From assembly GCA_005878995.1 (NCBI GenBank), contig VBME01000061.1, positions 1-8,824 on the forward strand: a DNA stretch of 8,824 bases, given 5' to 3'. Source of the stretch: Methanobacteriota archaeon. Its GTDB lineage: Archaea > Thermoplasmatota > Thermoplasmata > RBG-16-68-12. Both the position numbers and the translations under genes were made by a program. Positions 1-5,198 of the stretch are shown here, in pieces (position 1 is the first letter of the stretch; every line of letters begins with the position of its first letter). Under the pieces are notes generated by a model. It ran no database searches. It saw nothing but the letters and a program-made list of their open reading frames with translations, and had not been told where the DNA came from.

Positions 1-254
1 ACCGTTCCGCCCATGGCGCCGATCGCGTCGACCAGCTGCGCGGAAGGATGTCCGATCGTCTCGACGAGCACTCGCACCGACGCCTCTCCATGAAACGCCG
101 CGGCAAGGACTTCCGGCGACAGCTTGCCCAGCGCGAGCAGGTTCGTGGGATTCATCGCGACGACGGTGACGGTGATCACTCCGAGGCTCCCCGCCACCAT
201 CGCAATCGCGAGAACCAGGGCCACAGTCCGGCTCGTTCCAGAACGTCCACTCAA
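1..254 (-). CDS. N-terminal part of a secreted or membrane-anchored protein (runs off left edge)
   Basis: An open frame reads leftwards from a TTG codon at 254-252 and is still open at the window edge, giving 84 residues. Residues 1-10 are polar and basic (MSGRSGTSRT). Residues 11-33 form a hydrophobic stretch (VALVLAIAMVAGSLGVI...), consistent with a signal peptide or anchor. The rest (NPTNLLALGKLSPEVLAAAF..., ending ...LVDAIGAMGGT) resembles the short N-terminal region before the catalytic domain in some archaeal subtilisin-like proteases, but no catalytic domain is visible and that reading is weak. The TTG start is chosen because a GGAGG (263-267 on the plus strand) lies 8 bases upstream. 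An ATG at 261-259 is in another frame and only 1 base from the GGAGG. An in-frame stop lies just upstream. The mature function is unknown. Confidence 0.6.
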   Translation of the reverse strand, partial: MSGRSGTSRTVALVLAIAMVAGSLGVITVTVVAMNPTNLLALGKLSPEVLAAAFHGEASVRVLVETIGHPSAQLVDAIGAMGGT

Positions 255-262
255 ATTGCATT

Positions 263-267
263 CCTCC
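263..267 (-). promoter_or_regulatory. Shine-Dalgarno site deciding a TTG start
   Basis: On the minus strand this reads GGAGG within AAAGAGGAGGAA. Exactly 8 bases separate it from the TTG at 254, a standard spacing. The nearer out-of-frame ATG has only a 1-base gap, so this site supports the TTG as the true start of the left-edge secreted protein. Confidence 0.5.
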
Positions 268-286
268 TCTTTACTCGGAGAAAATC

Positions 287-300
287 AATCGACGTCGATT
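287..300. promoter_or_regulatory. Perfect 14-bp palindrome, possible operator
   Basis: AATCGACGTCGATT is its own reverse complement over all 14 bases. It lies 33-46 bases upstream of the TTG start of the left-edge secreted protein and next to an A/T-rich stretch (281-286). Its position suits binding by a dimeric regulator controlling that gene. No regulator is identified, and chance occurrence cannot be excluded. Confidence 0.3.
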
Positions 301-330
301 CGATCTCTCGAGCGAGGGTGGACCGCTGAG

Positions 331-350
331 ATGGTATATGGAAATATGCC
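331..350 (-). promoter_or_regulatory. A/T-rich TATA-like region upstream of the left-edge gene
   Basis: On the minus strand this reads CATATTTCCATATACC, an A/T-rich island in GC-rich DNA with two ATAT arms. A start site about 25 bases downstream would give a leader of roughly 55-60 bases. That leader would hold both the 14-bp palindrome (287-300) and the Shine-Dalgarno site. A TATA role is inferred from composition and position only. Confidence 0.25.
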
Positions 351-397
351 CGACCCGAGTCGGATTCAACGTCCTGCTCTCAGCCGAGAGAATGAGA

Positions 398-412
398 CGA
401 CGGACACCGTCG
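398..412 (-). terminator. Possible hairpin terminator after the 303-aa membrane protein gene
   Basis: CGACGG-ACA-CCGTCG is a perfect 6-bp stem with a 3-base loop. It starts 15 bases after the stop codon of the minus-strand gene 427-1338. On that strand it is followed by a pyrimidine-rich stretch (TCTCATTCTCTC). Archaeal termination relies mainly on T-runs, which are weak here, so the assignment is tentative. Confidence 0.3.
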
Positions 413-426
413 GTTCGAACCGCGTT

Positions 427-1338
427 TCATTGGATCCGCAACGTGGCTTGCGCCGTCCCCTGCGGTGCCACGAACACGGACTGTTGCGCGCGACGGCCAC
501 TGCGGGATACCGCCTCGAGCGCCACCGTCGCGCCGTACGCGGACAGGAGCTGCACCCGGACGGTCGACTGGCTGCTCCCCACCGCGACGACTTGCAGGGT
601 CGCCACACTCACGCCGTTCGCCAGGAGGTCCACCGTCTCGTCCGTGGCGGATCCGTTTTCGACGGTCACGAGGACGGTCCCGATGAGCGGCACGGCGGCG
701 GGAAGCGGCGTCACGGGCGATCCGGGCGCCCACTGTGGGAGACCGGAAGGCGGAGGCGCGACGCCGCCCGGCATCGGCGGCGGGTAGTATGCGCCCGGCG
801 GCATGTAGGGTGGTGGCGTCGACCAGATCGCCGCGGGCCGCGCCGGCTTCGTCCTCCACCAGAGGCCGACCCCCAGCAGAACCGCGCCGACCGCGATGAT
901 GACGATGCTCGTGACGAAGGGGGACGTCGGGAGCGCGTTGATCGTCACATCCTCGGTGCCGGTCTGGACCGTGGATTCGTAGCCGCTCCCGTGGCCCGTC
1001 TCCACGAAGTACGTCCCCCCAGACGGCAGATCCGCGGAGAAGGCGCCGCTGGCTCCGGAGGTGGCCGACAGGTAGGTGAGCGTGCCGGTCGCGATGAAGG
1101 CCGTGTGCTGCGCGTCCGTCATGACCCAGACATTCACGGTACCCGAATCCGCTGTGAAGGTTCCCGAGACGCTCCCGCCCGTGACCACGGAGAACTGGTA
1201 CCGGACGTAGTGGTTCGCGCCCGCGCTGATCGCAAAGAACAACGGATGCGTTTGCGGGGAGAAGCCGGCGGCCAAGACCCCGACGCCGATGAGCGCGGCC
1301 ACGATCCCGACCGCCAACAATACGATGTAGCCCCGCAT
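427..1338 (-). CDS. Two-helix membrane protein with proline-rich linker and beta-rich ends, function unknown
   Basis: The protein has 303 residues. A hydrophobic helix spans about 4-25, followed by a Ser/Thr/Gly-rich, beta-type segment (27-140) predicted outside the cell. A second helix (141-162) ends in WWRTKPARP, a positive cluster expected to face the cytoplasm. Then come a Pro/Tyr/Gly-rich linker (166-214, PPPYMPPGAYYPPP) and a beta-rich C-terminal domain (218-303). The family is not recognised; the layout resembles archaeal membrane proteins with a small extracellular sandwich. The start at 1338 is preferred over an upstream in-frame ATG at 1413. It has GGAGG nine bases before it, opens directly into the first helix, and a TATA-like box (1397-1404) lies inside the longer reading. 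It lies 155 bases downstream of the 255-aa membrane protein gene on the same strand. Confidence 0.75.
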   Translation of the reverse strand: MRGYIVLLAVGIVAALIGVGVLAAGFSPQTHPLFFAISAGANHYVRYQFSVVTGGSVSGTFTADSGTVNVWVMTDAQHTAFIATGTLTYLSATSGASGAFSADLPSGGTYFVETGHGSGYESTVQTGTEDVTINALPTSPFVTSIVIIAVGAVLLGVGLWWRTKPARPAAIWSTPPPYMPPGAYYPPPMPGGVAPPPSGLPQWAPGSPVTPLPAAVPLIGTVLVTVENGSATDETVDLLANGVSVATLQVVAVGSSQSTVRVQLLSAYGATVALEAVSRSGRRAQQSVFVAPQGTAQATLRIQ

Positions 1339-1396
1339 CGTCTTCCCCCTCCGCGCGGGCGGCCCCCCGCGGCAGACGACAATGGGCGGCAGGTGA

Positions 1397-1404
1397 TGTA
1401 AACT
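1397..1404 (-). promoter_or_regulatory. TATA-like box of the 303-aa membrane protein gene
   Basis: On the minus strand this reads AGTTTACA. Initiation about 25 bases downstream (near 1375) would give a leader of about 37 bases carrying the GGAGG before the ATG at 1338. The assignment rests on position and A/T content. Confidence 0.35.
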
Positions 1405-1493
1405 CATCGCCACGGTACCGCCCGCGGCTCGATGGTAGAACCGCTATCGGACGCTACCGCGAGCGGAACACCCGTTGAGCGATTCTCCGGCCT

Positions 1494-2261
1494 TCAACGC
1501 GGCCGTAAGAGCTTCGGTTTCGGCTCCGGCCAGTCCCCGTTCCGGGGCTCGGGGGCGCGGCGGACGAGGGACGCGAGCGCCGCGAGGGCCCATGCGACGA
1601 GGAACGCCAGGCCGTATGCGAGGAACAAGACGACGCCCGTCGTGAGCTGGAAGTTCGTCTGCGCGAATCCTTGCACCCCGGGCAGCATCGCGCCCGCCAT
1701 TCCGGCGGAGAGCAACGCCACGACGATCGGGCCGGCGACCGTCCCGGCAACCCGCCTCCGGTCCGACTCGACCCGAATGCGCTCGCGAATCAGGACGCGA
1801 AGGACTTCCTTCCGCGTGCGGGTGGCCTGGAGCGCCACGGAGATCTCGACGAGGGTGCCCGCGACCGCGATCTCTCCCTGGGGCATCGAGGTGGCGGTCG
1901 GCGTCGCGAGGGTGGTCAGGAGTTCGTCGACCTCCTCGTCACTCGGCGGGATCGTCCGGACGATGTCCGGGGTGATCGTGACTTCCGCGCCGGTCGGGAG
2001 ATGGATGCTCTCAGGGATCGTCGCGATCCGCAGGTCGATCGACCGGCGGGCGTCCTCGAGTCGCGCGACGTGCGTGGCCGCGAACCCGAACAACACGAAT
2101 GCGGTGACGATCGCCGCGAAAATGGACGTCTGGAAGACGAGCGAGGACACCTCGACGGAGAACCAAGAGTCGGTCGTGCCGGCTGCCGTCGCCGCCGCGA
2201 AGACCGCGACGAGCCCGAAGACGACGGCAAAAACCACATTGACTACACCGGTTCGGGGCAT
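1494..2261 (-). CDS. Four-helix membrane protein, function unknown
   Basis: The protein has 255 residues with hydrophobic helices at about 6-28, 44-66, 171-193 and 207-233. Between helices 2 and 3 lies a soluble segment of about 100 residues with an acidic part (PPSDEEVDELLTTL, 105-118) and a basic helical part rich in Arg (147-170, RTRKEVLRVLIRERIR...). This segment most likely faces the cytoplasm. The C-terminus is short, basic and Pro-rich. The family is not recognised and no catalytic or metal-binding motif is visible. The ATG at 2261 has a GGGAG 7-8 bases upstream and a strong TATA-like element (2298-2304) at promoter distance. It is transcribed towards the 303-aa membrane protein gene; co-function is only suggested by adjacency. 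Confidence 0.75.
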   Translation of the reverse strand: MPRTGVVNVVFAVVFGLVAVFAAATAAGTTDSWFSVEVSSLVFQTSIFAAIVTAFVLFGFAATHVARLEDARRSIDLRIATIPESIHLPTGAEVTITPDIVRTIPPSDEEVDELLTTLATPTATSMPQGEIAVAGTLVEISVALQATRTRKEVLRVLIRERIRVESDRRRVAGTVAGPIVVALLSAGMAGAMLPGVQGFAQTNFQLTTGVVLFLAYGLAFLVAWALAALASLVRRAPEPRNGDWPEPKPKLLRPR

Positions 2262-2297
2262 CGGGGGCTCCCTTCGCCGCCTTCGTTCTCCTCAGGC

Positions 2298-2304
2298 TAT
2301 AAAA
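2298..2304 (-). promoter_or_regulatory. TATA box in the divergent region, probably serving the four-helix membrane protein
   Basis: The plus strand reads TATAAAA (within GCTATAAAAGG) and the minus strand TTTTATA. On the minus strand, initiation about 25 bases away (near 2275) gives a 14-base leader holding the GGGAG before the ATG at 2261, a good fit. On the plus strand it could also start transcription near 2325, leaving a leader of about 110 bases before 2437. Confidence 0.5.
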
Positions 2305-2436
2305 GGCCGAACCCCGCATTCTCGCCGGCGATAGTTTCCGGCTCTTTGGGTTCTGTCAATGAACGGACGAGGGCATGCTCCGTCGCGCGCCGAGACGGAA
2401 TCTATTCAAGGATCTCATGCCATCGACCGGGTAGGT

Positions 2437-2631
2437 ATGACGACATCAATCCCCGTGAGCAAAGAGATCCGTGCGAGGCTCAAAGGCCTCAAGGAGCGGA
2501 TGAAACCGAAGACATTTGACGAGCTCCTCCGACGACTCCTCGAGCGGTCTCGCCATTCTCCCCGAGATCGGCTCGGGGCCCATCCCGAGATGAAGCGGTT
2601 CTCGCATCGGGACGATCCCCAGGAGCCCTGA
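2437..2631 (+). CDS. Small ribbon-helix-helix / VapB-like antitoxin-type protein
   Basis: This is a 64-residue protein. Residues 1-37 (MTTSIPVSKEIRARLKGLKE... FDELLRRLLE) match the archaeal pattern of a short beta strand followed by two amphipathic helices, as in small VapB-like or ribbon-helix-helix proteins. The tail (38-64) is polar, charged and probably disordered. An in-frame upstream ATG at 2359 adds 26 residues without family character, so the ATG at 2437 directly before the conserved TTSIPVSKE is preferred. Family members often form toxin-antitoxin pairs or act as repressors. No PIN-domain or other toxin gene is adjacent, so it may be an orphan antitoxin or stand-alone DNA-binding protein. 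Assignment is by pattern only. Confidence 0.6.
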   Translation: MTTSIPVSKEIRARLKGLKERMKPKTFDELLRRLLERSRHSPRDRLGAHPEMKRFSHRDDPQEP

Positions 2632-2844
2632 GGCTCGGCTCGAAAGATTCCTCGATTCCCCGATCCGGTCGAGGAGCGCGGCCGCGTCATCGTCCGCCTG
2701 AGTGCACTATCGCCGGTTGTCGCCGGTGCCGTATGCGCGAGAGGATGTCAGATAAGTGAGCCCGAGGGGATGCGTAGGTCACCTGGTATGCATGTGGTGT
2801 CCCATCGGCACCGACCTCTTTGGCCACCCCTCCCCCGGGACGGG

Positions 2845-2852
2845 TTAAATAT
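2845..2852 (+). promoter_or_regulatory. TATA box of the leaderless rmlB transcript
   Basis: TTAAATAT stands out in GC-rich DNA, with its centre about 25 bases upstream of the ATG at 2874. This is the standard archaeal TATA-to-start distance, so transcription probably begins at or next to the start codon. It also argues against the upstream in-frame ATG at 2820, which would place the TATA box inside the gene. Confidence 0.65.
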
Positions 2853-2873
2853 CCCCCGTTTGTTGTTGTCCTC

Positions 2874-4952
2874 ATGGGACTGCTGGTCACGGGAGGTATG
2901 GGCTTCATTGGCTCCAACTTCATCCGTCACATCGCGGCAAAGTACCCTGACGAACTCCTCGTCAATTACGACAAGCTAACCTACGCGGGCAACCCCGCGA
3001 ACCTCGAGGGGCTCAATCACCGCGCCTACCGGTTCATCCGGGGCGACATCTGCGACCCGGAGGCGGTGTCCAAGGCGGTGGGAGGCGACGTTGACACCAT
3101 CGTCAACTTCGCGGCGGAGTCGCACGTCGATCGATCCATTGCGAGTGCAACGGACTTCATTGATACGAATGTGCGCGGGACGCGGGTGCTCTTGGAGGCG
3201 GCGAGGCGCCGGGATCTCAGTTTTATCCAGATTTCTTGCTACGATGCGACAACGAGGGCGCTGACAAGAAGCGGCTTCAAGAAATATTGGGAAATCTCAG
3301 CCGGGGATAGGGTGCTGTCTCTGAACGCCCGAACCGGGCAAATCGAAGAGAAGGAGGTAGAGGGGGTCGTGGTGCAGGACTACGTCGGTAACATGGTTCA
3401 TTTCAAGAGCAACCGCATCGACCTTATGGTCACGCCTAATCACGCGATGTTCTTCTCGCCACGGGAGCACCTTGAGAAGATCCTTGTTCAACCAGCCGGC
3501 GTCCTTGCAAGTCGGACTAACACATGCATCCCCAGGGGCGTATGGCATGGAATCGATGAGTCAATTTTGTCAATCCCAAACCTAGGCGAATTCGCAACTT
3601 CGGACGTCTTCTACGCCGCCGGCGTTTTCATGGGGGACGGTTTTCTTAGCACTCAGAAGCAACAACGTCCAAACAAGACCGGGCTCACAAGGGCTGAGTA
3701 CCTGAAGAAGGCACGCGACGACAATGGTCGTTTTTTCTTTCCAGGCAAAATCGGGAAGTTAGAGTACAGTACCTTGACGTGCCACCGCATCTTCTTTGAC
3801 GTTCCCCAAAATGACAAAGCGAGAGGCCGTCTGGAGGCCGCCTTAGACAACCTCGATATCGATTGGAAAGCGCACGATGGGAATGCCGGACAGCACGTCT
3901 ACTTCTCGTCAGAATCGTGGTCGAGGTTTTTCGAGCAGTTTGGTGTCGGATTTGCGAATAAATACATCCCGTCTTGGATGCTCCATTACGATCGGAAATA
4001 CCTTACGAGCTTATTTGATGGTCTCATCGACAGTGACGGCCACTATGCGGTGGGACATCGGCCCGTCTTCTCAACCTCGTCACGTGGTCTTCTCGCAGGC
4101 ATGTGTGAGCTGGCCTTCAAACTCGGTCGACTACCAAGGTTCCACACGAGGAGACCTACCCCTGTCGTACTCAGCTCCGGTCGCGAGATTCACCCTAGCA
4201 CTGATGCGTTCATAGTTTATTTCCGCCATGAGAACATCGGGATCGACAAGCACGTAGCACATCTCGAGCCGTACTCAGGCAAGATCTGGTGCCTTAAGGT
4301 CAGGGACAACAAGAACTTTATCGTGGAGCGCGGAGGGACGATGACATTCTGCGGCAATACGGATGAGGTGTACGGCAGCATCGACAACGGCTCCTTCCGG
4401 GAGACCGATCTTCTTTCTCCCTCCAGCCCCTATAGCGCCTCTAAGGCAGCTGCGGACCTCATTTCCCTTGCCTACCATCGCACTTATGGGCTTCGCATCA
4501 AGGTCACGCGCTCCACTAACAACATGGGGCCGTATCAGTTCCCGGAGAAGCTCATCCCACTCCTCATCACCAATGCCTTGCGCGGAAAGCCGTTGCCTAT
4601 CTATGGGAACGGGCTGAACATCCGCGACTGGATTCATGTTGAGGACAATTGTGAAGCGATCGACACCGTGAGGCGGAAGGCAATTTCAGGGCAGGTCTAC
4701 AACGTGGGGGCGAAAAACGAGAGGACAAATCTGGAGGTTGCGCGGACTGTCCTGCGCCTCCTCGGCAAGCCCGAAACGCTTATCCGGCTCGTTGAGGACC
4801 GGCCGGGCCACGATCGGAGGTACAGCGTCGACACCTCACGCATCAAGGCCCTAGGGTGGGAGCCCCGCCACACCTTCGAGGATGCCCTGACGCAGACGAC
4901 GGAGTGGTATCGGAGGCGGGAGGACTGGTGGAGGCCGCTCGTAGCCAAGTAG
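2874..4952 (+). CDS. rmlB: dTDP-glucose 4,6-dehydratase precursor containing an intein
   Basis: RmlB (EC 4.2.1.46) converts dTDP-glucose to dTDP-4-keto-6-deoxyglucose with bound NAD+, the second step of dTDP-L-rhamnose synthesis in the cytoplasm. The precursor has 692 residues: a 121-residue N-extein, a 374-residue intein and a 197-residue C-extein. The spliced enzyme would be 318 residues, a normal length for the family. Visible features are the Rossmann motif GGMGFIG (7-13), YDKLTYAGN, FAAESHVDRS, and, after the intein, the catalytic TDEVYG motif, the YSASK (YxxxK) motif and the substrate-site NNMGPYQFPEKLIP and RDWIHVEDN. The ATG at 2874 is chosen because it starts right at the Rossmann strand and has a TATA box about 25 bases upstream. 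Sampled lines give 65% GC in the N-extein and 55% in the C-extein, against 75% in a sampled line of rmlD, which could indicate transfer. Confidence 0.95.
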   Translation: MGLLVTGGMGFIGSNFIRHIAAKYPDELLVNYDKLTYAGNPANLEGLNHRAYRFIRGDICDPEAVSKAVGGDVDTIVNFAAESHVDRSIASATDFIDTNVRGTRVLLEAARRRDLSFIQISCYDATTRALTRSGFKKYWEISAGDRVLSLNARTGQIEEKEVEGVVVQDYVGNMVHFKSNRIDLMVTPNHAMFFSPREHLEKILVQPAGVLASRTNTCIPRGVWHGIDESILSIPNLGEFATSDVFYAAGVFMGDGFLSTQKQQRPNKTGLTRAEYLKKARDDNGRFFFPGKIGKLEYSTLTCHRIFFDVPQNDKARGRLEAALDNLDIDWKAHDGNAGQHVYFSSESWSRFFEQFGVGFANKYIPSWMLHYDRKYLTSLFDGLIDSDGHYAVGHRPVFSTSSRGLLAGMCELAFKLGRLPRFHTRRPTPVVLSSGREIHPSTDAFIVYFRHENIGIDKHVAHLEPYSGKIWCLKVRDNKNFIVERGGTMTFCGNTDEVYGSIDNGSFRETDLLSPSSPYSASKAAADLISLAYHRTYGLRIKVTRSTNNMGPYQFPEKLIPLLITNALRGKPLPIYGNGLNIRDWIHVEDNCEAIDTVRRKAISGQVYNVGAKNERTNLEVARTVLRLLGKPETLIRLVEDRPGHDRRYSVDTSRIKALGWEPRHTFEDALTQTTEWYRRREDWWRPLVAK
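3237..4358 (+). other. Intein with LAGLIDADG homing endonuclease inside RmlB
   Basis: The 374-residue intein begins at Cys1 (codon 3237-3239) after FIQIS and ends at Asn374 (4356-4358) before TDEVYG. Removing it restores the family motif FIQISTDEVYG exactly, with Thr as the +1 nucleophile. Splicing blocks seen are block A (Cys1, with SAGDRVLSLN at 21-30), block B (TPNH, T66 and H69), and blocks F/G (WCLKVRDNKNFIVERGG then FCGN). The endonuclease has two LAGLIDADG-type motifs, AAGVFMGDG (127-135, 3615-3641) and LFDGLIDSDG (259-268, 4011-4040). Both keep the acidic residue (D134, D267), with KYIPSWML before the second, as is typical. Unusual points are Gly at the penultimate position instead of His, and Lys359 where block F commonly has His. 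Two sampled 60-base lines inside are 42% GC, so it was probably acquired separately from its host gene. Confidence 0.93.
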
Positions 4953-4984
4953 GGCGTGACCAATCGACTCCGGTCTCTTTTCGA

Positions 4985-5116
4985 CTAGGAACGAAGCCAG
5001 AAGACGTTTGCGGAAGTTCGCACGACGCGGACAATGATGTCGTCGCAATCTCGGATCACGACGCGCGCGAAGTTCGAGCCGATGAAGCCGGCCCCTCCCG
5101 TGACGAGGATTCGCAT
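4985..5116 (-). pseudogene. Relic of an rmlB N-terminus joined to an rmlD-like internal piece
   Basis: A minus-strand frame starts with ATG at 5116-5114 and ends at TAG after 43 codons. Residues 1-16 (MRILVTGGAGFIGSNF) are the Rossmann start of an RmlB/epimerase-type enzyme and match 13 of 16 residues of the intact RmlB start. Residues 17-29 (ARVVIRDCDDIIV) still fit the RmlB family. Residues 31-37 (VVRTSAN) then match exactly a stretch inside the neighbouring RmlD, and a Trp follows at the same spacing. About 290 further residues of an RmlB are missing. The simplest reading is a former minus-strand rmlB-rmlD unit collapsed by an internal deletion. A TATA-like box at promoter distance (5141-5149) remains, so a short transcript is possible. 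It lies tail-to-tail with rmlB, 32 bases apart. A functional micro-protein is less likely. Confidence 0.65.
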
Positions 5117-5140
5117 GTGCCCGGCGTAACAGAAGCCGCC

Positions 5141-5149
5141 TAGATAATC
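5141..5149 (-). promoter_or_regulatory. TATA-like element upstream of the rmlB relic
   Basis: On the minus strand this reads GATTATCTA, centred about 29 bases upstream of the relic ATG at 5116, close to leaderless promoter spacing. On the plus strand (TAGATAATC) it could instead start transcription near 5171 and give rmlD a leader of about 28 bases. Either use, or both, is possible. Confidence 0.35.
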
Positions 5150-5177
5150 GTTTGACGATGTGCCAAGGCTTTCATCC

Positions 5178-5197
5178 TCCGGCGGCGATTCGCCGGA
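5178..5197 (+). promoter_or_regulatory. Perfect 7-bp hairpin just before the rmlD GTG start
   Basis: TCCGGCG and CGCCGGA form a perfect 7-bp GC-rich stem with a 6-base loop (GCGATT), ending 1 base before the GTG at 5199. If that GTG is the true start, the hairpin sits where the ribosome must load and could dampen translation, or it could be a protein-binding dyad. If translation starts at 5160 it is merely coding sequence. Confidence 0.3.
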
Positions 5198-5198
5198 C

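Noticed and set aside
350..363. CCGAC-CCGA-GTCGG hairpin as a second terminator
   Set aside because: Only a 5-bp stem, no T-run, and over 60 bases past the stop codon; likely chance in GC-rich DNA.
411..421. GGTTCGAACC resembling a tRNA T-loop
   Set aside because: The flanking bases do not form a 5-bp T-stem, and no acceptor, D or anticodon arms can be placed around it; it is partly the arm of the 398-412 hairpin.
124..1401. 425-residue plus-strand ORF, very Arg-rich
   Set aside because: It is antisense to the 303-aa membrane protein gene, with runs of Arg, Gly and Asp typical of shadow frames in GC-rich DNA; the minus-strand reading has proper helices and a Shine-Dalgarno site.
1432..2519. 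Long plus-strand ORFs opposite the four-helix membrane protein
   Set aside because: Their composition is shadow-like (Arg/Ser/Thr or Arg/Asp-rich), with no hydrophobic core or motif; the minus strand gives four clean membrane helices and an SD.
2632..2844. Possible RNA gene between the antitoxin-like gene and rmlB
   Set aside because: No tRNA arms, C/D box pairs, repeat units or long stems were found by eye, and no convincing short ORF; nothing supportable is seen here.
2820..2873. Upstream in-frame ATG extending RmlB by 18 residues
   Set aside because: The added residues are Pro-rich and absent from the family, and the TATA box at 2845-2852 would lie inside the gene.
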